Shown here piece by piece: positions 1 through 7,103 of a stretch of 14,708 nt of DNA. The position numbers were made by a program, and so were the translations under genes. Every line of letters begins with the position of its first letter. The first letter of the stretch is position 1. A model generated the notes under the pieces. That model was not told where the DNA came from and made no database searches. It was given only the letters and a program-made list of their open reading frames with translations. Source of the stretch: CALMZN01 sp964540095 (GTDB taxonomy: Bacteria > Patescibacteriota > Patescibacteriia > UBA1558 > GWA2-36-10); assembly GCA_964540095.1 (NCBI GenBank), contig CAZILH010000024.1:1-14708 (forward strand), written 5' to 3'.

Positions 1-1
1 A

Positions 2-490
2 GTCACTGACGGAACCAACGAATGGGCCAGAGAAATGCTGATCTGTGCTGATGAAAAATTCCACGGTCAGTGGCATAAAGTACGACTTTATAAAAAAGAT
101 GTACTCAATGCGCTACTGGTTTATCATCAGGATCCCGAAGTAGAGGGTGTGGGCATACCGCTCATACCTCGCCAAGGCGCTACTGTGCGCCAAGTGATAG
201 CACGCTGGCCAAAAGTAAAAAATGAATATAAGGAAAAAAATAATGCCTGTTTTGAAAAAATTATTAGATTTGGAAAAGCTGAATTCAGTCCGATTTTCTT
301 AAGCACCAAACCTTTGACCGGATATGACCAGCAAGTATATGAAAAACTGGAGTACCACGATGAAGCTCTGGTACACTTGGACGGAACACATAGATTAATT
401 GCTTGGACATTGGCTGGAAGGTTTAACCCAATTAAGTATTATTTTAGCAAGAAAAAATTAGAGGTCTTTGTGGCTGGTGAAATTAAATAA
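2..490 (+). CDS. 5'-truncated protein of unknown function with HLDGTHRL motif
   Basis: The reading frame is open from the first complete codon of the window (GTC ACT GAC...), so the ATG at 35 is probably internal and the gene starts outside the window. About 162 residues are visible. The clearest motif is HLDGTHRLIAW near the C-terminus (378-410), which resembles the DG-x-HR signature of ParB/Srx-like domains. Other conserved-looking parts are an N-terminal TNEWAR segment and an SPIFLSTKPL stretch. From memory the layout resembles a family annotated as DUF6309 in actinobacteria, but that is uncertain. The stop lies 5 nt before the next gene, so it is probably in the same operon as the MazG-like gene. 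The function is not recognised. I am sure it is coding, because its composition is protein-like and there is no other candidate on either strand. Confidence 0.7.
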   Translation, partial: VTDGTNEWAREMLICADEKFHGQWHKVRLYKKDVLNALLVYHQDPEVEGVGIPLIPRQGATVRQVIARWPKVKNEYKEKNNACFEKIIRFGKAEFSPIFLSTKPLTGYDQQVYEKLEYHDEALVHLDGTHRLIAWTLAGRFNPIKYYFSKKKLEVFVAGEIK

Positions 491-495
491 AAAAT

Positions 496-798
496 ATGCA
501 ATACAATAAACTTGTCCGAGACAAAATTCCAGAATATATAAAAAGTAAGGGTGGAGTACCAATCACCCATATTGCCGATAACCAAGAATATTGGACAAAA
601 TTAAAAGAAAAACTTTTGGAAGAGGTTACTGAATTTAATCAAGACGAAAGCGTTGAAGAGATAGCTGACATTATGGAAGTGATCTATGCAATCGGCGACT
701 ATAAAAATTTTAGCCAGGCAGATATTGAAACAACTAGAAAGAAGAAAGCCGAAGATAGAGGAGCTTTTAAGAAAAAAATAATTTTAGAAGAATCATAA
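496..798 (+). CDS. MazG-like nucleoside triphosphate pyrophosphohydrolase
   Basis: A 100-residue all-alpha NTP pyrophosphatase of the small MazG/phosphoribosyl-ATP pyrophosphohydrolase-like family (COG4997 type). It should hydrolyse (possibly non-canonical) NTPs or dNTPs to NMP and pyrophosphate in the cytoplasm. It starts with the family signature NKLVRDKIPEYI (residues 4-15). The Mg2+-binding ExxE...ExxD pattern is present: E43-x2-E46 in the LLEEVTEF helix and E55-x2-D58 in the VEEIADIM helix. The C-terminal EDRGAF (86-91) matches the usual RGGF ending. The length is normal for the family. The ATG is preceded by an A-rich tract with no Shine-Dalgarno sequence. It sits 5 nt after the upstream gene and 15 nt before a Nudix gene, which supports a role in nucleotide-pool cleaning. 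The exact substrate cannot be read from the sequence. Confidence 0.87.
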   Translation: MQYNKLVRDKIPEYIKSKGGVPITHIADNQEYWTKLKEKLLEEVTEFNQDESVEEIADIMEVIYAIGDYKNFSQADIETTRKKKAEDRGAFKKKIILEES

Positions 799-813
799 AA
801 AATTATAATAAAA

Positions 814-1236
814 ATGGAAGACAATATAATATTACAAGTAGGAGTAAAAATACTTTTACGAAATAAAGATGGAAAGTATTTAATGTTACGGCGATCACTA
901 GAAAAATACCCTGAAATAAAAGGCCGCTGGGATATTGTTGGTGGCCGTATTGACCCAGGAATAAAGTTATTAGAAAATTTAAAAAGGGAAATAAAAGAAG
1001 AAACTAACTTAGAGTTAGTTGGCGAAACAAAATTAATTGCCGCGCAAGACATCCTGCGAAACAATGGGAAACATGTTGTCAGATTGACTTATGTCGGTGA
1101 AGCTAGCGGTAATATTATTTTGGATCAATCAGAAAACGATCAATACAAGTGGTACGACTGGCAAGAATTAGTTATCCTAGATGATGTTGATATTTATTTT
1201 AAAGAACTTTTAGATAACAAATCATTGTGGCCATAA
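814..1236 (+). CDS. Nudix hydrolase with a degenerate Nudix box
   Basis: A 140-residue Nudix-fold protein, expected to cleave a nucleoside diphosphate linked to another moiety. The Nudix box spans about residues 44-66. The catalytic core R58-E59-x2-E62-E63 is intact. The first conserved Glu of GX5EX7REUXEEXGU is Ile50 (IDPGIKLLENL), and the usual Gly near the end is Asn65 (EETNL). The N-terminal strand has the usual VKILLRNKDGKYLMLRRS form, followed by GRWDIVGGRID, as in many cytosolic Nudix enzymes. It overlaps the next gene by 10 nt. A TATAAT-like string lies 4 nt before the ATG, but no -35 element accompanies it. The fold is secure and the substrate is unknown. The altered box could mean a changed metal site or weaker activity. 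Confidence 0.85.
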   Translation: MEDNIILQVGVKILLRNKDGKYLMLRRSLEKYPEIKGRWDIVGGRIDPGIKLLENLKREIKEETNLELVGETKLIAAQDILRNNGKHVVRLTYVGEASGNIILDQSENDQYKWYDWQELVILDDVDIYFKELLDNKSLWP

Positions 1237-1685
1237 AAAAATTTAAGAAAAAACCTATAGTTGTTGCTGTTTCCGGTGGTTTTGATCCGGTACATATCGG
1301 ACATGTCCGTATGTTTACTGCAGCCAAAAAACTGGGCGATAAATTAGTAGTCATTTTAAATAACGATAATTGGCTAAAAAAGAAAAAGGGCTATGTTTTC
1401 ATGCACGAAAAAGAACGTAAAGAAATAATAGAAGCTTTTGCGGTCGTAGATAAAGTCGTTATTACCAAGCATCCCAAAAACCCCAAGGACATGAGTGTCT
1501 GTGACTCTTTGCGCCAAGTAAGGCCCGATATCTTTGCCAACGGTGGTGATAGAAAACTTGATAATATCCCTGAAGTCCAAGTATGCAAAGAAATAAAATG
1601 TAAAATGGTATTTAATATAGGCAAGGGAGGCAAGGTGCAGTCCAGCTCTTGGCTAGTGAATAAACGGAAAACCCTAGCTAAATGA
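1227..1685 (+). CDS. HxGH nucleotidyltransferase (FAD synthase/RfaE2-like)
   Basis: A 152-residue adenylyl/cytidylyltransferase-like protein. It has the class signature SGGFDPVHIGHVRMF (residues 16-30), in which H23-x2-H26 is the HxGH nucleotide-binding site. NNDNWL (45-50) follows, then GGDR (106-109) and a late VQSSSWLV (137-144) in the position of the usual ISST-like motif. These enzymes join a nucleotide to a phosphorylated sugar, polyol or cofactor precursor and release pyrophosphate. This subtype is usually annotated FAD synthetase-like, glycerol-3-phosphate cytidylyltransferase-like or RfaE domain II-like, and the substrate is not clear here. The start is GTG, ten bases inside the preceding Nudix gene, because no ATG exists before the conserved strand. 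The stop overlaps the next ATG (ATGA). The position suggests either nucleotide-cofactor metabolism or an activated sugar for the glycosyltransferase downstream. Confidence 0.82.
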   Translation: MAIKKFKKKPIVVAVSGGFDPVHIGHVRMFTAAKKLGDKLVVILNNDNWLKKKKGYVFMHEKERKEIIEAFAVVDKVVITKHPKNPKDMSVCDSLRQVRPDIFANGGDRKLDNIPEVQVCKEIKCKMVFNIGKGGKVQSSSWLVNKRKTLAK

Positions 1686-2359
1686 ATCAACATTTAAAAT
1701 CTATAGTGCCTTTACTCATCTTTCTAGCCATTGTTTTGGTTCTTTGGGTTTTGTGGAATTTTTTGGGGCTGCCGGATAAAAATGAATTATTGCTCATTTT
1801 CAAAGATTATTTTAAACAATACGGATTAATTATTGTTTTCTTAGCCGCTATTGTTGAGGGTTTATTGCTGATTGGTTGGTATTTGCCAGGTGGTACAGTC
1901 ATGTTTTTTGGTGTAATATTAGTTGGTAAAAACATGCCGCTAGTTTTGCTCAACGGCCTACTAATCACGCTGGGCTTGCTATTGGCTTACACGCTCAATT
2001 ATTTCCTTGGCTATTATGGCTGGTATAAATTATTAAAAAAATTCGGTCAAACTGATCATTTAGAAAAATATAAAAATAAGCTCCAAAAAAATCTGGGTAC
2101 TGGCTTGTTTATGTCTTATTGGCACCCCAATGTAGCTGTTTGGGCCTCTACGGCCGCTGGTATTTTGAAGATAAACTTTAAGCAATTTTTTTGGCGCTCT
2201 CTACTGGCCTTGTTTATCTGGAATATGTTTTGGGGCGCCTTGGTCTATGTTTTGGGAGAAAAAGCCCTAACCATTGCCAGCTTCAAATTTATTTTTATTG
2301 TTTTGCTGGTTTGGATATTTATAAAATTACTAATTAGCTATAGATTAAATAAAAAATAA
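1682..2359 (+). CDS. DedA/VTT-family integral membrane protein
   Basis: A 225-residue polytopic membrane protein. Hydrophobic segments lie near residues 8-28, 48-66, 70-82, 86-110, 175-193 and 201-219. The DedA (SNARE-associated/VTT) plan is recognisable: a glutamate followed by LPGG (E59...LPGG 68-71), a re-entrant-like hydrophobic region, a Y-x-L-G-Y-x-G segment (106-113), a soluble linker with K-rich helices, then STAAG (156-160) and LFIWNMFW (177-184). DedA proteins act in lipid-carrier or phospholipid translocation and membrane homeostasis. The usual RFxPxxR motif is replaced by YWHPNVA (146-152), so both conserved arginines are absent. The start overlaps the previous stop (ATGA), suggesting translational coupling. 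A divergent subfamily is more likely than misassignment. Confidence 0.8.
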   Translation: MNQHLKSIVPLLIFLAIVLVLWVLWNFLGLPDKNELLLIFKDYFKQYGLIIVFLAAIVEGLLLIGWYLPGGTVMFFGVILVGKNMPLVLLNGLLITLGLLLAYTLNYFLGYYGWYKLLKKFGQTDHLEKYKNKLQKNLGTGLFMSYWHPNVAVWASTAAGILKINFKQFFWRSLLALFIWNMFWGALVYVLGEKALTIASFKFIFIVLLVWIFIKLLISYRLNKK

Positions 2360-2370
2360 TTAATAAAAAC

Positions 2371-2916
2371 ATGGATCCTAAGTTAGAAAATCCAAATCAA
2401 GAAATGACCGAGTCTGTATTATTGGCCTTGCTTGATGAATTGGAGCAAAAATCCAAAGCCATGGAAAAAGCCTACGGTGGCGAGCCACAATGGTTTGTGG
2501 ATCATCCTCAGCTTTATCGAGATTTTATTGAAAAACTATTACTTCAAAAAGACGGATTCAAAAATATATTTATAACAGAAAATGGTTCATATTATTTTGT
2601 TTTACACAACGGCCAAACACTTAGAATAAAGTCCTTAAAATATGATTTTGAACCACAGGCCTTGACTGACGAAATTAGCTTTTCTGATGAACAAGGTAGA
2701 CCCTGTGAATTGCAAGTTGGTAGTAAACCATTTGAAATTATTCGCGAAAAACCGAATGATAAAATACCAGAAGAAAAATGGCATCGCGGACACAAAGTGA
2801 TAAAAATAATAAAAAAAATATTAATAATTAAAATAAAATATTATGTCTTACCAAAAAAACATTTTAGAAGAAACAAAAAACAATACCAACTTTCGCACAG
2901 TATTATTTACTGGTAA
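2371..2916 (+). CDS. Unknown soluble protein; C-terminal tail probably spurious
   Basis: A 181-codon frame of unknown function. The first ~142 residues look like an ordinary acidic soluble protein: an N-terminal helix rich in Leu and Glu (MTESVLLALLDELEQKS), then alternating beta-like segments (IFITENGSYYFVLHNGQTL). From about residue 143 (2797 on) the composition changes abruptly to Lys/Ile-rich sequence encoded by AT-rich, spacer-like DNA. The frame then runs 74 nt into the cupin gene in a different frame. A tandem TGA-TAA lies one frame away at 2798-2803, exactly where a normal spacer would begin. A one-base indel, real or a sequencing error in an A-run, is therefore the simplest explanation. 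The gene is 11 nt after the DedA stop and in the same operon. No recognisable motif supports a function. Confidence 0.6.
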   Translation: MDPKLENPNQEMTESVLLALLDELEQKSKAMEKAYGGEPQWFVDHPQLYRDFIEKLLLQKDGFKNIFITENGSYYFVLHNGQTLRIKSLKYDFEPQALTDEISFSDEQGRPCELQVGSKPFEIIREKPNDKIPEEKWHRGHKVIKIIKKILIIKIKYYVLPKKHFRRNKKQYQLSHSIIYW

Positions 2917-3238
2917 AAAAAGCCAACTAGTAGTCATGGATATAAAGCCAGGCGAAGAAATCGGCCTAGAAACCCATGACAATGTAGAGCAAACTTTATT
3001 TTTTATGACTGGTATAACCAAAGCTGTCTTGGATGGCCAAGAATCAGTGGTCAAGGCCGGTGATGTAGTTGTAGTCACTCCGGGCACAGCCCACAATTTT
3101 ATCAACACTGGCAATGAATCTGTGAAAGTATATACTATCTATGCCCCAGCCAACCACATTGATGGTCGCATCCATGTGACTCCAGCTGATGCTGCTGCTG
3201 ACCAAGCAGACGAGGACTTTGGTCATCAAGTATCCTAA
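2843..3238 (+). CDS. Cupin-domain protein
   Basis: A 131-residue single-domain cupin, similar to small mannose-6-phosphate-isomerase-type cupins. Cupin motif 1 is GEEIGLETHDNVEQ (residues 33-46). It keeps the first His (H41), but the usual second His and the Glu are Asn43 and Gln46. Motif 2 is GDVVVVTPGTAHNFIN (74-89), with H85. The metal site may therefore use fewer or different ligands. The C-terminal stretch HIDGRIH...ADEDFG is typical of this small cupin subgroup. The ATG at 2843 fits the family's N-terminus (an NF-R-V-L-FTG-K-SQLV pattern follows), even though the upstream frame runs past it. It is 2 nt from the downstream MTH1-like gene. No catalytic role can be assigned; sugar, small-ligand or metal binding are all possible. 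Confidence 0.82.
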   Translation: MSYQKNILEETKNNTNFRTVLFTGKKSQLVVMDIKPGEEIGLETHDNVEQTLFFMTGITKAVLDGQESVVKAGDVVVVTPGTAHNFINTGNESVKVYTIYAPANHIDGRIHVTPADAAADQADEDFGHQVS

Positions 3239-3240
3239 AT

Positions 3241-3696
3241 ATGATTTTAGCGTCCACCACATTTATCATAAAAGACGGTCAGATTTTACTCGGCTTTAAA
3301 AAGCGAGGTTTTGGCATGAATAAATGGAACACTTTTGGTGGTAAAATTGACAAAGGTGAAAATCATATTGAAGCGGCCAGGCGCGAAGTTTTTGAAGAGT
3401 GTGGTTTGAATATTTTATCACTGGAAGAAAGGGCTATAATAAAATTTGCCTGGGATAATAATGATGATAAATTTGAAGTTCACGCCTTCCAAGCTTTAAA
3501 ATTCGAAGGTCAAGTAGAGGAAAGTGAAGAAATGATGCCCCAGTGGTTTGACCTTAATAAAATTCCCTATGATAAAATGTGGCCAGACAATAAGCTATGG
3601 TGGCCATTATTTTTGGCCGGTAAAAAAATAAAGGCCAGTTTCTTATACGGTGAAAAAAATAAATTACTAGAACACAAAATAGACCTAATAATATGA
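3241..3696 (+). CDS. MTH1-like Nudix hydrolase (probable 8-oxo-dGTP diphosphatase)
   Basis: A 151-residue Nudix protein strikingly like human MTH1/NUDT1 over its full length. It has LLGFKKRGFGMNKWNTFGGK (residues 16-35) and a complete Nudix box from G34 to L56: G34-x5-E40-x7-R48-E49-x2-E52-E53-x-G55. It also has the late MWPDN (113-117), followed by LWWPLFL and a C-terminal FLYGEKNKLLEHKI segment. MTH1 hydrolyses oxidised purine dNTPs (8-oxo-dGTP, 2-OH-dATP) so they are not built into DNA. Its substrate-reading residues Asn33, Trp117 and Asp119 correspond to N30, W114 and D116 here, while MTH1 Asp120 is Asn117. The gene starts 2 nt after the cupin and its stop overlaps the GT2 start (ATGA). 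The family call is very secure and the precise substrate is inferred. Confidence 0.9.
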   Translation: MILASTTFIIKDGQILLGFKKRGFGMNKWNTFGGKIDKGENHIEAARREVFEECGLNILSLEERAIIKFAWDNNDDKFEVHAFQALKFEGQVEESEEMMPQWFDLNKIPYDKMWPDNKLWWPLFLAGKKIKASFLYGEKNKLLEHKIDLII

Positions 3697-5213
3697 ACGA
3701 AAATTATCGCAATTATTACGCTTATAGAATTTTAGAAATAATTCCTGGCTTTTTGGTTTGGACTACCTTTATAGTCGCCATTGTCCTGTCATTTTTGGCG
3801 CCTATTTGGGGAATTTATTTTATTATTGCTTTTGATTTGTACTGGGTTTTGCGTCTGTCTTATATGTGGATTCACCTGATAATCTCTTGGAAAAAATATC
3901 GCCGCGCTATTAAAATCGACTGGCAGAAAAAATTAAAAGAAGAATGTCCTGCTTGGAATGATTATTATCATATTATTTTTTTGCCAACAGCCGGAGAACC
4001 ACAAGAGATCATTGATACTACTTTGTCCAAACTAACTCAGGTCAAATACGATACCAAAAAATTCATTGTGGTTTTGGCGGGTGAAGGAAGATTTGCTGAA
4101 CATTTTCAACCCATTGCTGACTATGTTGTTAAAAAATATGAAACATATTTTCATAAAATTATCATCACCCTGCATCCCGACAACATCGAAGGCGATGTCG
4201 TTGGCAAGGGTTCCAATCTTTATCACAGTGGACATGAAGTAAAAAAATATATTGATGCTAATAATTACGAATACAAAAAATTAATTGTTTCTACTTTTGA
4301 TATTGACACTATCACACATCCACAATATTTTTCTTACCTGACTTACTTATTTTTGACTCATCCTGATCCTTATCACGCCAGTTTTCAGCCCATGGCTTTT
4401 TATCACAACAATGTTTGGGAATCGGATATTGTCACCAGAGTAGTTGCCAACTCTACCACTTTTTGGCTCTTGACTGAGCTGTCTCGCCCTAGCCGATTAT
4501 TTACTTTTTCTTCGCATAGTATGAGCTGGCAAGCGCTGGTTGACATTGGTTTTTGGCAAAATAATATTGTCACCGAGGATTCCAGAATATTTTTACAATG
4601 CCTGATTCATTATGACGGCAACTACAAAGTAGAGCCCATGCTCATACCAGTCTCCATGAACACTGTTTATGTTGGCCATTTTTGGCGCAGTGTGAAAAAT
4701 CAGTATAAACAAATGCGTCGTTGGGCTTATGGAGTAGAGCATTTTCCCTACATGGTCTGGCATTTTAAAAATAACAAAAAAATACCGCTAGCCGTAAAAT
4801 TACGCTATACTTGGAACCAAACCGAGGGCGTGTATTCTTGGGCCACAGCGCCAGTGCTGATCACTCTGATGGGCTGGTTGCCCCTAAAAATTGCCGAACG
4901 CCAGTCCCTGACCACTGTGGCTGCCCAGAATGCGCCATTTATTATGGAAAATTTGATGCGCTTGGGTTTGTTTAGTGTTATTACCATTGCTTTGATGGGT
5001 GTGATTATTTTACCACCCATGCCACTGCACTTAAAAAGTAAATTTTTGGCCAAATATTTTCGTTACATCTTGATGCTCTTGCAGTGGTTTATTATTCCTT
5101 TTAGCATGATTCTTTTTGGCTCACTGCCAGCTATTGATGCCCAAACCAGATTGATGCTGGGAAAATACATGGGCTTTTGGGTAACCGAAAAAAAATTAAA
5201 AAAAGTTGATTAA
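3693..5213 (+). CDS. Membrane-bound family 2 glycosyltransferase
   Basis: A 506-residue inner-membrane GT2, related in layout to the processive cellulose-synthase/hyaluronan-synthase branch. Two transmembrane helices lie near the N-terminus (about 17-38 and 40-66), followed by a cytosolic GT-A domain. Visible motifs are IIFLPTAGEP (94-103), the DxD metal/nucleotide-sugar site in TFDIDT (D203, D205), the TED catalytic-base motif (294-296) and QMRRW (340-344), which matches the QxxRW acceptor-channel motif. Three or four further hydrophobic helices follow (about 383-399, 424-441 and 457-478). Having both TED and QxxRW suggests repeated sugar addition coupled to export, but processivity is an inference. 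The gene overlaps the MTH1-like stop by 4 nt. A secreted S41 protease follows, so a role in making or exporting a surface polysaccharide is plausible. Confidence 0.86.
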   Translation: MNENYRNYYAYRILEIIPGFLVWTTFIVAIVLSFLAPIWGIYFIIAFDLYWVLRLSYMWIHLIISWKKYRRAIKIDWQKKLKEECPAWNDYYHIIFLPTAGEPQEIIDTTLSKLTQVKYDTKKFIVVLAGEGRFAEHFQPIADYVVKKYETYFHKIIITLHPDNIEGDVVGKGSNLYHSGHEVKKYIDANNYEYKKLIVSTFDIDTITHPQYFSYLTYLFLTHPDPYHASFQPMAFYHNNVWESDIVTRVVANSTTFWLLTELSRPSRLFTFSSHSMSWQALVDIGFWQNNIVTEDSRIFLQCLIHYDGNYKVEPMLIPVSMNTVYVGHFWRSVKNQYKQMRRWAYGVEHFPYMVWHFKNNKKIPLAVKLRYTWNQTEGVYSWATAPVLITLMGWLPLKIAERQSLTTVAAQNAPFIMENLMRLGLFSVITIALMGVIILPPMPLHLKSKFLAKYFRYILMLLQWFIIPFSMILFGSLPAIDAQTRLMLGKYMGFWVTEKKLKKVD

Positions 5214-5247
5214 TAAATAATATATAATAAATTAAATTTCTAACGAT

Positions 5248-6795
5248 ATGAAAAAAATTATTATTGTAGCATTTTTTCTACTTTTAGTACCCTTCGTGTC
5301 TGTCAGGGCCATAACTTTAAAAGTGGTTGACGGCAGTTTTATTGACCGCTATTTGGGCAGTATGATTTTGGAAGACAATATTTTCCAGTCAAGAATCTGG
5401 TATCTTGATCCAAGTCTTAAACAACGCTATTCAGTCAATGATGTTGCTGACGTGAAGTTGCTAACTGAAAAATTCGGCCAAAAAACAAAAACTTCTGTTT
5501 TGAATAAAATCCCCAAAACTGGTGGCCAAAAAAATATTGACTACAATATTGCCAAAAAATACAGCGGACAATTTTTGATTGATACCAGCCAAAACAATGA
5601 AGTGTGGTATGTGAATCCGCTTGTCTTAGTACGCTATCGTATCAGTATCGACGAGGCCGGACTAAAAACTCTTACTAATTTAGCTATCGGCCTGCCTTTG
5701 GACAAATTAAGCATAATTTCCATTGCTGATTTCAAACAAACGCCAACTCCAAAATCAGCCATAAATTTTCAGCAATATCAAGATATAATTGATGTTCTTA
5801 AAAATAGTTATTTCCAACCAAATAAAATAAACGATAAAGATTTATTTTATGGCTCCTTGGCTGGCTTGGCTAGTGGCTTGAATGATCCTTATACAGAATT
5901 TTTTTCACCCGAAGGCAAACAGCAATTTGACGACAGTATCGACAACGCGGTAGAGGGTATCGGAGCCACAGTGGAATTAAAAAACAACATCTTTACAATT
6001 GTTGCGCCACTTACTGGCTCACCAGCCCTCAAAGCCGGCTTATTACCCAACGATCAAGTCCTGGAAGTGAACCATGAAAGCATTCGTGGATTTACTTTGA
6101 AAAAAAGCATCTCTCTTATCAAAGGACCAAAAGGCACGACAGTAACCCTAAAAATTTATCGCCAATCTGAAAATAAAACTTTTGAGGTCACAATCACTAG
6201 AGATAGAGTGGAGATACCCAATGTAGTTGCCAAACAGCTGGATAATAACATTGTTTATTTTGGCATAAATGTTTTTTCACCAGATATGGTTTCTGACTTT
6301 AATAATTTGCGTAAACAATTTGTTACTACTTCAAGCCGGGGTATTATTATTGACTTAAGAAATAATCCCGGTGGCTATACTGACTCCGCCATCAAGCTAG
6401 CCGATATCTGGCTACCAGCCAATGTTTTGATATTACAAGAAAAAACCCGCGACCACACAGAAAATTATTACACGCGCACAGATGAATCATTAAAAATACC
6501 GACCATAATATTGACAAATAGTGGTACAGCTTCGGCTTCAGAAATTTTTTCCGCTGCTTTGAAAGAAGCCAATCTAGCCAAATTGGTCGGGCAAACCACC
6601 TATGGCAAAGGCACTGGTCAAATGGTCAGTGATTTTCCTGATGGTTCAGCTCTAAAATACACCTATTTTGAGTGGCTGACTGGAATGGGAAATTCCGTTC
6701 AAAATCGCGGTTTAAAGCCAGATTATGAGGTGCTAAACGACAATATATATAACATTGATCAACAACTAAACAAAGCTATTGAATTATTAAAATAA
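5248..6795 (+). CDS. Secreted S41-family PDZ protease (C-terminal processing type)
   Basis: A 515-residue exported serine protease of the Ctp/Tsp family. A signal peptide covers about residues 1-21 (KK, hydrophobic core, then VRA). Two copies of a ~55-residue module with a WY-[LV]-[DN]-P...RY core follow, at about 31-89 and 101-160. A helical region comes next, then a PDZ domain (about 233-322) with the GIGATVE and GLLPNDQVLEVN elements, and the S41 core. The catalytic dyad is S429 (in TASASE) and K454 (in TYGKGTGQ), 25 residues apart as in E. coli Tsp. Gln458 is also conserved. RNNPGG (371-376) is the usual S41 substrate strand. The WY-P modules resemble repeats I recall from surface proteins of Patescibacteria and probably set localisation. 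A 34-nt spacer separates it from the GT2 gene. The call is secure and the substrates are unknown. Confidence 0.93.
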   Translation: MKKIIIVAFFLLLVPFVSVRAITLKVVDGSFIDRYLGSMILEDNIFQSRIWYLDPSLKQRYSVNDVADVKLLTEKFGQKTKTSVLNKIPKTGGQKNIDYNIAKKYSGQFLIDTSQNNEVWYVNPLVLVRYRISIDEAGLKTLTNLAIGLPLDKLSIISIADFKQTPTPKSAINFQQYQDIIDVLKNSYFQPNKINDKDLFYGSLAGLASGLNDPYTEFFSPEGKQQFDDSIDNAVEGIGATVELKNNIFTIVAPLTGSPALKAGLLPNDQVLEVNHESIRGFTLKKSISLIKGPKGTTVTLKIYRQSENKTFEVTITRDRVEIPNVVAKQLDNNIVYFGINVFSPDMVSDFNNLRKQFVTTSSRGIIIDLRNNPGGYTDSAIKLADIWLPANVLILQEKTRDHTENYYTRTDESLKIPTIILTNSGTASASEIFSAALKEANLAKLVGQTTYGKGTGQMVSDFPDGSALKYTYFEWLTGMGNSVQNRGLKPDYEVLNDNIYNIDQQLNKAIELLK

Positions 6796-6800
6796 ATAAT

Positions 6801-7103
6801 ATGAATGAAAAACTAGGAAGAGAATATGACCCTACTGTGCCAAAAAATGAACCAGTAGCTAAAATAGAAAACACTAACGATTTTATGTTAGCTATTGCCG
6901 CTGGCCAATTAAGCTTAGCCGAAGAATTTTTATTGGCCGAAAAAGCTAAATTGGAAGCACATACTGGCTCAGGACTAATAGGCCATAACGAAAACTGGCT
7001 AAAAAATAATTTTAGCATTTTATTGTCTGCTTACGAACGGCTTCATAAACAGGAAGATGTTGTTAGAGTTATGGATTATTTACCTGACTATTTACGCCCC
7101 TAG
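6801..7103 (+). CDS. Small hypothetical protein
   Basis: A 100-residue soluble protein of unknown function. The first 25 residues are polar and probably disordered, with several Pro and Glu. The rest is predicted helical: an Ala/Leu-rich stretch IAAGQLSLAEEFLLAEKAKL (31-50, followed by E51), then NWLKNNFSILLSAYERLHK (65-83) and a short C-terminal helix ending DYLPDYLRP. The helix-turn-helix spacing could be TPR-like, but it is too short to call. No signal peptide or membrane segment is visible. It begins 5 nt after the S41 protease stop, so it is probably the last gene of that operon, and it faces fmt convergently with a 13-nt gap. It has coding-like composition, and no competing frame fills the region. 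Confidence 0.65.
   Translation: MNEKLGREYDPTVPKNEPVAKIENTNDFMLAIAAGQLSLAEEFLLAEKAKLEAHTGSGLIGHNENWLKNNFSILLSAYERLHKQEDVVRVMDYLPDYLRP

Noticed and set aside
804..809. TATAAT 4 nt before the Nudix gene at 814
   Set aside because: There is no -35-like hexamer at 16-18 nt upstream. The gap to the ATG is too short and the region is very AT-rich.
699..1064. 121-codon minus-strand open frame
   Set aside because: It lies opposite the MazG-like and Nudix genes, whose motifs are clear. Its hydrophobic Ser/Phe-rich translation is typical of antisense reading.
5223..5228. TATAAT in the spacer before the S41 protease
   Set aside because: The expected -35 position is A-rich with no TTG. It could be a weak internal promoter, but I cannot support it.
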